A stretch of DNA of 64,000 bases, taken from Lichenostomus cassidix. Its lineage: Eukaryota > Chordata > Aves > Passeriformes > Meliphagidae. Location: contig CM039180.1 of the NCBI GenBank assembly GCA_008360975.2, positions 14,599,122 through 14,663,121 of the forward strand. The letters are read 5' to 3'. The first letter of the stretch is position 1, and the number at the start of each line of letters is the position of its first letter. The position numbers were made by a program, and so were the translations under genes. Positions 28,135 to 39,200 of the stretch are shown piece after piece. The notes under the pieces were generated by a model, which had not been told where the DNA came from, made no database searches, and saw nothing but the letters and a program-made list of their open reading frames with translations.

Positions 28135-28541
28135 TGCGGTGTTAAACCCACGATCTCCACGATGGTATGGCTAAGACCCTTTAATGCAAAAATCCAGGGT
28201 AGTTAAACTGTTAGTTTGTTATGAGTTTACATACTTGTGAGGTACAACTAATGTGCTTAACCAACCACCGTAGACCATGATAGGAATGGGCATCAGGTGT
28301 AACCAATCACGAGCCCAAGGTGTGAGCACTTACTGGTTCTAATAGCTGTTTTACAATTATGTAACTTGTTTTTCACCTCTAGCTTAGCTGAATCATTCCC
28401 AGAATGCTTTTCTGGTTAGCCAAAGTAACAGAAGTGAGCAAGGATTTTACAAGGGCAACAAGACCCTCACTTTGCAAGGCCTTTCTGCTCTGCAACAGAG
28501 TGGTATACAAAAAAATGTATTACTAATTTTGTCATGGTACA
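28135..28541 (-). mobile_element. solo LTR, 407 bp, with 6-bp target-site duplication
   Basis: Read on the minus strand the element begins TGTACCATGAC (28541 downwards) and ends TTTAACACCGCA (28135), the TG...CA ends of an LTR. It is flanked on both sides by the same hexamer GAAAGG (28129-28134 and 28542-28547). Six-base duplications are typical of betaretrovirus-like/ERVK and alpharetroviral integrations. An ATTAAA polyadenylation variant lies at 28180-28185 on the minus strand, about 45 bases before the 3' end. No internal retroviral sequence is adjacent, so it is a solo LTR left by recombination. The ends and duplication were found by eye. Confidence 0.75.
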
Positions 28542-28911
28542 GAAAGGGTGAAATTATTAGCTGTCTCTGCACTGATGACTCACTAACCATCTTCATGCTT
28601 ATGCCATGGTGACAAGGTGTTCTGGGGCCTTACAATGAGATGCTCTTTTCTCGTGCAGACAGTAACGATAAGTTTCAAAGGCTTTTAAACAAAGAAGGCC
28701 TATATACTTTTAACGGAAGAATGTATTCTCCTTGATGCTTGTGAGACTGTATACATGAGCCCTTGAAAAACTCGTGTTTAAAGTGAAAATCTTGTAGGAG
28801 TGGAGACTTTTTCTTTAGGTCTAACCTCTGAGTCTGACGCCTCCTTTGCACTTCACTGTCATAAAAATAGAACTTCAACAGTATTTGTGTGTTTTGAAAA
28901 CAGATTACAAA

Positions 28912-28957
28912 ATCATGGAGTTATAGGAGGTAATTCATCCTCCTATAACTCCATGAT
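28912..28957. repeat. perfect 19-bp inverted repeat, 8-nt loop
   Basis: ATCATGGAGTTATAGGAGG at 28912-28930 is followed by TAATTCAT (28931-28938) and then the exact reverse complement at 28939-28957. No mismatch in 19 pairs, in otherwise ordinary intergenic sequence. It is not followed by a U-run, so it does not resemble a Pol III or bacterial terminator. Confidence 0.95.
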
Positions 28958-30976
28958 ATCTTATATCCTGTAAGAATAAAGGGACTAAATGTATCCATTA
29001 GCATGTTCTATTACAGATGGCTTTTTAAAGCCTGTGGTCAGTATTCAGTCACGGTTCTTGCCAATGGTTCCAGTAATGATAGTGGCACGGATGGGTTCTA
29101 CTTGTCCTAGCAAATGCTAAATTCCTTGTCTTTGTTCAATGGATTGAAACAATCAGCAGAAGCAAAGGAGGAAATTAAGTATATTAATCAAAGGCAGGAA
29201 AGAAAGATACAATTCTCAAACTGTAGCGTGCATTAGGATATCGGAATTGTTTCAGGGCTATGTTCAGCTATCAGAAAGGACCAAGTTATGGCTAAGTTCA
29301 CTCCATTCTTCAGGTTCTTGAAAGAAACAGTTTGGTGGCAGCCAGGATTAAAAGATGATGTTTGACGGGCGTTACTTAAGGGAACTATTGAATGGATACT
29401 TGAAGAAGAATGAGGGAATGATATGTTCATCACAAATTCAGACTAAGTATGTCATTGTCATGAAAATGCTATTGTATTGTAGTCACATTGTTTTGTTCCA
29501 ATGCTGAATCTCACTTCTAAGCTCACTTCCATAATCATCCACATATTCTATCACATCTACAGTAGAATAGATGCCACTTCCATTTCCTTAACTTCCTACA
29601 GATTAGTCTGTATTGCTTTTGTGAGTGGTTTATTTTTTTTAGGAGTGCAAAGATTTAATCATAAAACTTCTTTTCTTGAGATGTCTAATAACGATCTACA
29701 AGGCAGAAAGCTGAGGGGGTGGAGAGGAGTAATCAATGTTTGCATCCTGTGGCATTCAGCTTCAATTATACTGCTGAAACCTGGAAGCTGTGATGTTTTA
29801 AAGCAATCATTCGGTGTTACGCACTCAGCTATTCCAGAATGTCTAATTCGTTCATAGTTTATGCTATAATTACTGCAACTATATCCCTCATTCCTTAAAT
29901 TAGGTTGCAGATATTGGAACAACTAATGTAGGTATCTGATAATGAGCAACACCTAATAATAATAATAAAGTAACAATCACAAAAGAAAGCAAGGAAAATA
30001 TGTCCTGCTTTCCATTGCAAAATTTTCAAAGAGTCATCAATGTCGTGCTAATGTCAGTCTACCATACCACACACAGCTCTTATGTTTCTTTTTGCACTGT
30101 AATCTGATAGGCATTTTGTACATAAATTTCAGATACTAAAACTGCCTCTGTCCTAATACTTGGGCATCATTCCAGTCCCCACACCTCAGTACCATTTAAA
30201 AATGAGAAAATACAAGGTGCCTCTCTGGAATGATAATAATGTATATTTAGCCCCATTGGTGCATATCTTTCATATCTTGGTTTAGTTTCTAGTTTCTCTT
30301 TACCATATAAATCACTCAGTGCATGAGAACTATGTACTTACTCTAAGCCAAAACATTAGAAGACAAAATAGCTGTGCCTTTATAAATATGATGAAAGAAG
30401 ATGGATATCTCCCCAGCAACACTGAAGATGTGAATTTCCTTAACTCCTCCATTATTTTCATAGGGTTCTCTATTTATGGAATTAGCAATTGCCAACTATT
30501 TCCATTTCTCTAAGTAGAATAAAATATTGAGATCAGGTAATATAAAAAAGGATCAAAACAACCCCCCACATAACAAAAAATAAAGTGGATTAGTAGGGAA
30601 TAATATGAGATCATATCACACTTACATGATATACTTTTAAGTTACTCACACCTATAGTATTGTAACAGTTATATCATTTATAGTGATGTATTATCCTTAC
30701 TATAACTCTTTATATGTTTCAGGTTATTCATGCCATGCCCTGTGGGATTCACTGATCATGTTTAGATCCTTATAGCAGATTAGAAAAGAGGGAGGAGCTG
30801 TATTATAAAGCTCAGAAACAGTTCCTTTTCTTTTCTTTAAAACTGTTCTTTAGCTTTTAGTCATCTAGTAGCTTATTTGCTTATTTGTACTCGGCATTGG
30901 ACTCTTAAGTCACCAGTGGTCCTTCACTCATCCCTTCACACCACTGTATGGACAAAGATAGTAGTGAACTAAATTT

Positions 30977-31092
30977 CTTTTTGGGGTTTTTTTGTGGGGC
31001 TTTTTTGTTTGTTTGTTTGGTTTTTTGTGTGGGTTTTGGTTTTGAGTTTTTGGATTTTTTTGTGTGTGTGTTTTGTTGTTTGGGTTTTTTTA
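30977..31092. repeat. G/T low-complexity tract
   Basis: Long stretch of T runs separated by G or GG, including three tandem TTTG units and TGTGTGTG. Minus-strand frames here encode Lys/Gln/Asn/Thr/Pro runs produced by composition only. Confidence 0.9.
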
Positions 31093-31680
31093 GCAATTTC
31101 AGCTGAAGGCTTACTAGTTTGGCTGCCTGCAGACACACCCAGAATATTTGTAAAAGTACATGGTTTCTTGGCTATACCGAGAACTTCAGACTGGTTTAAC
31201 AGGAAGTACTTTAGAGATACCTGATGAGAAATTTCTCTGTGCTTAAAAAATTGCTCTAGACAAGAGAAGGAAAGAAAGGAGACTTCAGGTGATAACCTCC
31301 TGAAAACAAAGAGCCAGATATGGTCAGAAGTTTCTGAATAAAATATCAGTAATATTTTCCTTGAGCTTCTACCACTGGAGTTATGTTTTAGATGTGTGCT
31401 GTATATACAGGGAGTATATCTCCTGTACATAAGAACATGTTAGTGTCTTCTGCATTCCCACTGTCGTTCCTTCTGTTTCCTGTGAGCTACCCAGGTGTTG
31501 ACACTGAGGTTCTCTTACCATTATTTTGATGTACTACCTGAGATCATGCATTGAACTTGAATTACAGCAACAAGAATCTAGAAATGAAATTCAAAATGAA
31601 TGTATTTTGATAATGTTTGTAGCTTTGGAGTTAAACTTTTTCAAAAATAAACGCTTAATTAATTAACCTTTTTAATTAAA

Positions 31681-31750
31681 GAAGTTTAATTTTAGAAAGA
31701 TTTAAAATAATTGAAAAGAAGTTAAATTAAAGAATTTAAAATTAAACTTC
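31681..31750. repeat. 13-bp perfect inverted repeat in an AT-rich block
   Basis: GAAGTTTAATTTT at 31681-31693 is matched by its reverse complement AAAATTAAACTTC at 31738-31750, with a 44-base AT-rich spacer itself containing TTAAATT motifs. Could be chance in AT-rich DNA or the remains of a short palindromic element. Confidence 0.6.
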
Positions 31751-32173
31751 TTCATTTCTGTATGTAAAACTATTAAAGTAGAGGACTTCAGTACATGATT
31801 TTGGGTTGGTATCTAGACCTGTCCTAGATATTGTGTGGCTACAGACATGTGTGGCTAATTAAATGGCATTTAATTTGCCTGGGCCTTAACTTCCCACCTG
31901 TGACATGGGAATGGTAGCACTTCCATCTCTCTCCAATCTGCTATGATGAGAAGTATTAGAGACTACTTAGATGCCATAATAATGGATTCAAATTAAATAC
32001 ATGACATATAAAATGATGGAGCTGTTATCATTATTGTGATTAACTATGAACAGGTTCAGGGCAACTGCACTGGCAGTCTTGGGAAAAAAAAGGGAAGAGT
32101 CTGTGCACGTGTGAGAGAGAGAAATTCCCCCTTTTCAATGTGTCAATACACACAGTAAGCCAGGCAAACTCAC

Positions 32174-32450
32174 CTCTTTTCCCTTGACTCTTCTGCAATT
32201 GTCATAGCTGTTGGCTTTCCGGGCGCAATCACTACTGAGCTTTTTCCTTTGCCCGCCGGCCGGCCCGAGAGCATCCACCGGCCCCGCCCCGCCCCGCCCC
32301 GCCCGCCCGCCCGGCCGCTCCGCCGCGCCCCCTGGCGGCACCGCCACCGCCACCGCGCCGGTCCCGCCCCGTGCTCTGCGAAGCTGCGCGCGTTCGCTGC
32401 CGGGGCTTTTATCGTGCCTGCCCCGGGAGAATGAGCCCTCCTCACCGCGC
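32174..32450 (-). ncRNA. putative first exon of a divergent transcript at the CPNE8 CpG island
   Basis: On the minus strand, sequence leaving the CpG island reaches a near-consensus donor, AAAAGAG then GTGAGT (donor complement at 32168-32173). This is arranged as a first exon reading away from CPNE8. A minus-strand frame starts at 32445 and stays open through the donor, but its Gly/Arg/Ala-rich content reflects GC composition and matches no family I recognise. Noncoding divergent RNA is the simplest reading. The upstream boundary is approximate; transcription itself is not shown by the sequence. Confidence 0.35.
32280..32313. promoter_or_regulatory. tandem GC-box array, G-quadruplex-prone
   Basis: Repeated CCCCG then CCCG units give overlapping Sp1/KLF GC boxes. 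The minus strand carries at least seven G-runs of three or four separated by a single C, far more than the four runs needed for a G-quadruplex. Confidence 0.8.
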
Positions 32451-32909
32451 CGGGCCTTGAAGCTTGGCCCCTGCGTGCCGTCCCACGCCGGCGCTGCGGT
32501 TGCTCGGGGACCGGGTCACTGACTCACGCGGAAGGAGGGGATTCCCCGGGCAGCCCGCGGGACGGGACAGAACGGAGCGGGAGTTTCCCTGCAGGAGCCA
32601 AGGGGGAAGACACCGGGGAGGCTCCTCACTCAGTAGCGCGGAGGGAGGAGATTCGCCGGACAGCCTGCGGGACGGGACGGAGCGGGAGTTGCTGTTCAGG
32701 GGCCAGGGGTGAAGAGAGCGGAGAGGCGCGAGAGCGAAATCGCTCGGGACGGCAGCCTGGGCACGCCTCCGGCGGGCACTTCCCGCCCCGCACGCTCCGG
32801 GGTCTCGCCGGCTGCGGTGCCGCTGTGCCCTGAGGGCTCCGCTGCTCCCCGGGCTCGCGCCGTCGGGCTCCCCGCGCCCGGGGCGGGCTCGCGCGGCTCC
32901 CGCTCGCGG

Positions 32910-32917
32910 TGACGTCA
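32910..32917. promoter_or_regulatory. full palindromic CRE
   Basis: TGACGTCA, the perfect CREB/ATF site, followed at once by two GC boxes (CCCCGCTCCCGCCCCGCC). It lies 247 bases before the preferred CPNE8 ATG, a normal position for a functional proximal promoter element. Confidence 0.75.
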
Positions 32918-33156
32918 CGCCCCGCTCCCGCCCCGCCGCTCCGGTGTGAGGGCGCATCCCGCGGGCGCGGAGCAGTGCGGACAGAGTTCCGCGCTCCGGG
33001 CCACGGGCGGCAGCGGCGTCGCGCTGTGGAGGCCAATTGGCGCCGCCTCTTCCCTCCTTCCCTCCCTCCTTGCCGCCCGCGTCGCTCTGTCCCATGTTCG
33101 GGCTGGAGAAGCCGGCGGGGCAGCAGAAGCCGGGCATAAGCGGTGGGCTTCCGAAG

Positions 33157-33233
33157 ATGGCGTCCGTGGGGGATTTTACCGTGCTCAGCTCCAGCATCCC
33201 GGCCACCAAGGTGGAGCTCTCCGTGTCCTGCAG
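33157..33233 (+). CDS. CPNE8: copine-8, coding exon 1
   Basis: First coding exon of a copine, a cytosolic protein with two N-terminal C2 domains that bind phospholipid in a calcium-dependent way and a C-terminal vWA-like domain. The exon encodes MASVGDFTVLSSSIPATKVE followed by LSVSC and two bases of an Arg codon; SIPATKVE-x-SVSCR is diagnostic for the copine-5/8/9 group. The donor is CAG/GTACGG. I chose the ATG at 33157 for its strong context (A at -3, G at +4) and for a length near human copine-8. An in-frame upstream ATG at 33094 (weak context) would add 21 residues beginning MFGLEKPAGQ. Assignment to CPNE8 rather than CPNE5 or CPNE9 rests on downstream exons. Confidence 0.88.
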
Positions 33234-36200
33234 GTACGGTGGGAGCTCATGGCTGCGCCGCCCGCTCGCCCCGCGGCGTCGGAGGGCGCGGACGGGCGAG
33301 CGGGCAGGTGCCGCTCGCCCCGGGCTTGGCGGAGCGGGCAGGAGAAGGGGCAGCGCGGGACGCCCTCCGCAGTCCCGGCGCTGTGCGAGGCGCTCTCGCC
33401 GCTGCCCTCGGGCGCGGGGAGCTGCCGGTGCGGCCCCGGGCAGAGCCGGGCGCAGCCCGGGGCCGGGTGCCAGCCCGCTGCAGCCCGCTGGCCGCGCACC
33501 GGGCGTGTCCGCCGCAGGCTGCTGCCAGTGGACCCCGAGGGGCGAAGCGCCGGCTCCCGCGGCGGCTGCGGACTGTGCCGAGCGGGCAGTGGCTGCCGCC
33601 GCTGCGCATCGTGCCCGCGCCGCTGCCGGGGAGGGGAGTCGCGGCGGTGAGAGCGCAGGGCGCGTTATCCGGCAGGTATCTAACTTCTGGAGCTGTCCCA
33701 AGTGCCCTGGTGGGGACGGAGACCTCCCGTCCGGAGTAATCCTGTCATGGGTTCTTCGAGGCTCTCTTGCAAAACTTACGAGAATGGGCGTGTTGTCATG
33801 TTTTATCGTAACACTGCTACCGAGAAACTGAGGGAATGCCAAGCCGTAACGCTAACTGTAGTGTCGGTGGTTTTGTTCCTTTGACGCTTGTTTGTCGGTA
33901 TTTCAAAAACCCTGCTTTTTTGCCGTGATGCAGAGATTTTCTCATTAGCGGTGTAAAAAACCTATTTTTGTGCGCTTTTTAATTCACGTCTTCGTTCACA
34001 TTCCTCAACTTCCTTAAGTATTTCCTAGCAGTTGCAAAGCGGTGACTCCTTTCACCCAGCAGAGTTGGCAGCTTCTAGCGGAAAATTTGAACTGTCGGTT
34101 GTTTCCTGATGGGAAATGAGACAGAGTTGCTTCTACAATCGGTTGCTTTATTTTATAATGTAGCTTCCCAGAGCTGTTGCTCTTACCAGTACTACTACCA
34201 GGACAGAACAGCCGTGCTCTGAACTTAAATTGTCAGATCACTCCCTCTTTTTCATTAGTAAATAAAGTATGATTTGATGTTTCATCAAATGTGGGTTTCA
34301 AAAGAAGTCTGAAGTAGTGAGAAATAGTGTAAGATTAAATTGTAATACTGAAAAAGTCACTAGGCTGACATATAAACGCCCTGCTGTACTTGCTGGCTGT
34401 CTTTGCAAAGTTCACAAGCACCAACTATTGTCCGAGGAAGGGTGTGCTGCAATGTGTAAAAGCAATCCTGGACCTTTAGCATTACTTTTAAGTTCTTCAA
34501 ATAGCCTGTCATAGTTACAAATGTCAGAGCATTTATGACCAAATTCACTTCTTATGGGAGTTCTTTTAATTCCAGGTACCATTTGTATATATCTGCAGTG
34601 TTTCACAGTGGTTTAAGAATCCATCAGGTAGTTACAAAGAAATGCAGGTATAGAACATAGTCAATTTCTGACATTACTTGTAGCTAATTTCAGTATATTT
34701 CAGTATATAGTTTACAGTGGCAGTTTCTCTGTAGATATCATTAAAAGCCATGTCAGTTTCGTTAAAACTCTTTCATTTGTCTTGATGTCAAGTGCAGAAG
34801 GGTGGGAATTTCCATGGAGATTCCTTTCTTCAGTGTGTGTTGGATGACAATTTTTGATTACAAAATCATGCTTCAAAGTGGAGTATAAAATGAACGACAG
34901 TAGGGCAGAAATTAATGATTAACACGTTTGTGATTCATCTGTAAACACATTCATTGGCTAAAGCTTGTGAAATGTGGTGTTAAATGAAATTGTGAAAGAC
35001 TATAAGAGCAAACTGCAAAATTCAGAGAATGCTGAAAATTCTTTAATAATTAGCAGTTGTGTATTACTTAATACCTGGAGAGATACGCTTTTAAAACAAT
35101 TTGGGTCGTGACATTTGTTTCCCTTGATACCTGAAGAGTTGTGGAACCAATTTGGTCATTAATTTACATCAGCAGTTATTAGGTGATAACTATTATTTAT
35201 TCCTAGATTTTTTTCCCCTTGTTTTCCTTACGTGAGGCAAGTTCTTCCAGTTTGTACAGGGGGTGTAACTTGGTAGTCAGTGAAGCAGTGCAAGCTGTGC
35301 AACAAACTAAATTTGAGACTCTGGGCAATATTTGCTTGTCTCTTCTGTCTTTCTGTCTGTCTTCTTATTCAGTAATAATACAGTTTCTATTCATTTAGCT
35401 TTCAGTTCTGTGTGGTTTCTCTGTCAGCACTTCCCAAGTTAATTTGCCTGCATGCTCATACTGCCAGTGTTACCAAACAGTCATGTTCAGCACTATGCAG
35501 GTGGCATTGCACTACTTGCTATTCTCCAAGCCAGCCTGGTTTAGCTTCAGGGTCACATCAGGTAGCCTTTAGGAGAGGTGCATCTAATGGGATAAGAAAT
35601 TGTCTGTGATAATTGTAAAATCCAGGAATGTTTTGGTTATCAAGCAATACTCTTTCTGGGATTTCTTTATAACTAAAAGCTTTTTATATCATTCCTATGG
35701 CTTATTGAATGCATTAGCTGTAGTGTTACAAATGCTAGAAAGGTAAGAAAGTAATTTAATTCTAGCTATTACTATTCAGTGCCTATCAAATACAAACTTC
35801 ACAGTTATTTTCTGACTCCATAAGATGTAGTTTATCAGGAAGCAATAGTCTTTAACTCAAGAGGCAGATCTAATATGGCAGAAGAACTTACATGTGTTAT
35901 CTAAAGGATCCTCTGGCATTGGTAATGGTCCACTGCTGTCTGGATCAATTGTTCTAGTAGCCATCTCCCTATGCATCCTGTCTCTCCCTTCATCACATGT
36001 CCTGAAGGGCATTCATGGTCTGATGAAAATGTTACTGTCACCTGCCAAGAAATCTTTATTTGTTGCTGCCTGGCATAATTTTGCCTAGTTGTCATGTGAA
36101 GGACCAAGACCTCGTCCCTCCAGTCTGTGTGGAAGAGAGGATATAGGATGGTCTCTGTCTTTTTCTTCACTACTGTTTTCCACCCCAAAGGTTCCTCTTC

Positions 36201-37401
36201 CTCTAAAAAAGTGTTTGCACTGCATACCTGTTATAAGCCTGTGACTAGACACAAATCTTCTCTTACCAGCGGTGTGTGCAAGCTTGTGGTCTTATGTGTG
36301 CTTCAGATAGGCTTCAAGCCTAAACATGTCATCCTTTTTTTCTCTCTGTTGATGTTCTCCACTGATTCCAGTCTAGTTAAGTCTTGGGAAAAGTTTATGT
36401 TCCATTCCCAACTTCCCTACTATTAGTGCAGTTACTATGTGTTTACTGAACTAGTTTATCTAATGCTGAGAACTGCAGGATTGTTCTTATATTATGTGTC
36501 TTGAAGTTTGTGCTCTGTGTGAACATGCAAAGTTCAATGTAGTTGTGATCTGTGTAATGTTTTTTTAATTTTTTTTTTAAATCTGTATAATGATGATTTC
36601 TGTTCATGGTGGTTACTGTATGGACTGATGTAGATTTTTTCCTGTACTACCTGATAAGCACAGCCATTCTGCAGTCTTACCTTAAAAAAAAGGTCAAGAG
36701 TTTTGTTATACCTCATGTTAATGTATATTAACTTACTGAATGAGAACTTATCAATCAGAATTATATTCTTGAGAGTGTTTTTTTTAATATCAACAGGAAA
36801 GTGAAGCTGTAGTTTCATAATTTTATGACTTCTAGTAGTGTATCAGAGATGACATGGTTATCCGAAAGATGGTAGAAGTCTTGTAAAATATTGACACAGT
36901 ACAGGGTCACAGTACTTTGCTAATTCAGAAAGTTTGTTATGATAATATTGCTCTGAAAGGCTTCATGTTCAATCGGGTGATGTGTCCTTACTGTTCCAGG
37001 TTTATGTTGGATAGGCTCTATGTGTGTAAAGGCACCATAAACTCCTTGTCATATTTGATTCAACAGAAATACAGTTGTTTGCCCATGCCTGTTTTGGATC
37101 AGTTCTGTGCTGCTTCACAATTTGTACAGAAATCTAACATTAATGAATGAGCTGAATGGAATTAAGCATCCCCTGTTCTCAGTAATTAAGATAATTTAAT
37201 TTCAAGTTTCTTGCACAGAGGAACAAAACATACTAGTTCATAATTTTTCCTTTTGTTTGGCAGTCTGAAAGTCTTAACCAGCCACTTCCTAATGTTTGCA
37301 ATACCTAAATGTACATTTAATTATAGCTTTGATTGTTCTAGGCATTGATTTCTGGCCAGATTACATCTCTCCAGCCATCATACTTGCCTCCTGGGTTTTT
37401 T

Positions 37402-37477
37402 AAAAATATTAATAATTTGTTAGAAGTGCCTGTCACAGAAAGATACGATGATAAAAAAATATTAATAACAAATTATT
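37402..37477. repeat. paired direct and inverted AT-rich repeats
   Basis: AAAAATATTAATAA occurs at 37402-37415 and 37455-37468, and AATAATTTGTTA (37411-37422) has its exact reverse complement at 37466-37477. A small foldback structure in AT-rich intron sequence; no element family recognised. Confidence 0.6.
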
Positions 37478-37740
37478 TGAGCTTGTAACTCTGTGTAGTA
37501 CAAAATGCAAAATATAAAATTAACTTTGATTGTAAATCTGGTTTTCATTTTCCTGCTCTTTGTGTGTGTGTGTTTCCGGGTTGGATTAAAAGTCCATGGA
37601 GTGGTTATGTGTGACTGGCAACAGAAGGTTGATCTTACGTGTTTTTTCATTGAAATGATTCAAAATGCAGCTATGTAACTTCTAGAATTTAAGGCAGATC
37701 TTTTGCACAGGAAATTCAGTCTTGTGATTGCCAGTGATAG

Positions 37741-38236
37741 GAAAGATGGGTGCTAATGTCTTTACAAACAATTCCATGGGTGAGCGTCTTTAGGAGAAAT
37801 GGGTGTTAATATCTTTGAAATGGGTCTTGATGTCTTTACCAACCTCAAGCCACACAAGTTTGTTACAGAATTCAGACAGTTTGACTCCTGAACTTTAGGT
37901 TAATAGACAAATGGGTTAGCACAAAATCTATTTCAGAACCCACATAGCCTGAATTTCTAAACTGGAGCAAAATGACACGTTCAAGAGGGGAATATGTGGT
38001 AGGTGGTTCGGGAAGGCTGTACATTCCCAGTACCTCAGCCAGTGGGGAAAGGAAGAGGGCAATATGGCCGGGAGTTTAGGATAAAATGAGACTGTGTCCT
38101 CTGAAACCTTGAGAGAGAAACCCGACGGGCATGTGCCCCAGTGGACTCTCTCCCATTATTCAGATAAAGTTGCAGGGCTCCTCTGTCTCCTTTGTGGACG
38201 TGGCTTTTCAGAGCATGATTTTCTGCACGCTAGGGA
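37741..38236 (+). mobile_element. LTR-like segment, sense, ends not resolved
   Basis: It looks like a retroviral LTR: three imperfect copies of ATGGGTGYTAATGTCTTT near its start (about 37746, 37799 and 37819), a TATA-like ATAAAA at 38081-38086, and then ATAAAG (38164-38169) followed by TTGCAGGGCTCCTCTGTCTC, a GC-richer U5-like stretch. I could not find convincing TG...CA ends or a target duplication. The younger solo LTR at 38242-39200 is inserted immediately downstream and may split it. Confidence 0.4.
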
Positions 38237-38241
38237 CAGGC

Positions 38242-39200
38242 TGTTATAACTCACCCCTGAGATGGGGTAACTAAAAGTGCTTGCTAGATCCCTTTGGGGT
38301 GGATTAAAGTGAAATAACACTGAATGACCAGTGTGTACACATGTGGCAGGTTTATTTCAGAGCAGTTTGGCTGCAGTGGAAAGGAGGTGTGTATCGGTTT
38401 CGGTTATTATCTGTAGAAATATATACAAGAATAAATATATCACTTAGGTAAACATACAAATAAAAGAAAGAACAGGGTAAGAGTACATAAAGGAGAGGAA
38501 ATAGATCCGTGGATCTACCCGTGGATCCAGCAGTGAGGCTCAATTGTTGCCATTTCGATGTCCATTGATCAAAGTGGTGGTCACAGTCTTTATTCGTCGT
38601 GAGTGTAGAAGTTCCCGAAAAAAAGGTTCAGTGGGTTAATATATGTTCAGGTGGGAAGGCCCAGGTACCTCTCCTGGGAGTGGAGTTTTACAAATGCTGT
38701 CGAACTTGCACAGTCTGGGGATGCTTTGGAAGTCTTTGACAATTTGTCTAAGATATGACCACTGTTTCTCTTGACTGCATAGTCGAGCTAGTTGTGGCTT
38801 ATCTGAAGGAATGAATACCTTCAGGCTTACGTGTGAATGTCCCGATACCTCCCCCAGGGGGTGGTTTTACACCTGAGCCTTATCAAGAGAGGACATTGGC
38901 ATGATAAAAAGCATTACCTCACCTTGCAGGATCTGCTTCTTACCGACCCTTTCCTTTATCTGGCTCAAAAAAGACGGTTGTTGATAAGCAAAGCTCGGCT
39001 TGTTGTGGTCATTCTCTGGTGCTGGGTGTGCACCTCCTTTGCACATGGGTTGTTCTTGTGAAGATCAGTGGTTTCACCACACAACCAAAAATCTTCTCCC
39101 CTTTGTTTAAGGGGTGGAAATCTGGCCTCAGCAGAGCACCTGCTGCTTTTACAAATCTGATTGTTTGAGTCATTAACCTTTAACATTTCAGTCTCTCACA
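38242..39200 (-). mobile_element. solo LTR, 959 bp, with 5-bp target-site duplication
   Basis: On the minus strand the element begins TGTGAGAGACTGAAATG (39200 downwards) and ends GAGTTATAACA (38242). Both flanks carry CAGGC (38237-38241 and 39201-39205). A minus-strand AAATAAA signal lies at 38351-38357, about 110 bases before the 3' end. A TATA-like GATATATTTA lies on the minus strand near 38430, consistent with U3-R-U5 order. Five-base duplications are usual for ERV-L/spuma-like integration, but five and six cannot be fully separated here because an adjoining A could be counted. No coding internal region accompanies it. Confidence 0.75.

Larger units (their letters stand above)
8090..32170. 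other. intergenic region between the GH31 gene and CPNE8
   Basis: About 24 kb with no protein-coding exon I can support. The frames present are short, lack family resemblance and show no splice-phase chain. Recognisable contents are listed separately: AT-rich and TA tracts, a degenerate CR1, one copy of a dispersed repeat, a 407-bp solo LTR, hairpins and low-complexity tracts. The longest frame, 9492-10163 on the minus strand (223 codons), is not recognised and is probably chance or repeat-derived. Confidence 0.6.
32230..33665 (+). promoter_or_regulatory. CpG island promoter of CPNE8
   Basis: About 1.4 kb that is very rich in C, G and CpG, abruptly different from the AT-rich DNA on each side, and covering the first exon of the copine gene. 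No TATA box is apparent at a sensible distance, as is usual for broad CpG-island promoters. Long frames on both strands here (for example 33842-32442 minus, 466 codons) are products of the scarcity of stop codons in GC-rich DNA. Confidence 0.9.

Noticed and set aside
28912..28957. Hairpin as a transcription terminator
   Set aside because: No U-run follows and the setting is a vertebrate intergenic region.
30905..31430. Lys/Gln/Thr-rich minus-strand frames
   Set aside because: Low-complexity G/T tract read in reverse; composition only.
32442..33842. 466-codon minus-strand open frame over the CPNE8 promoter
   Set aside because: Made of Arg/Ala/Gly/Pro/Ser from GC-rich DNA with few possible stops. 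It overlaps the well-supported copine exon 1 on the other strand and resembles no family.
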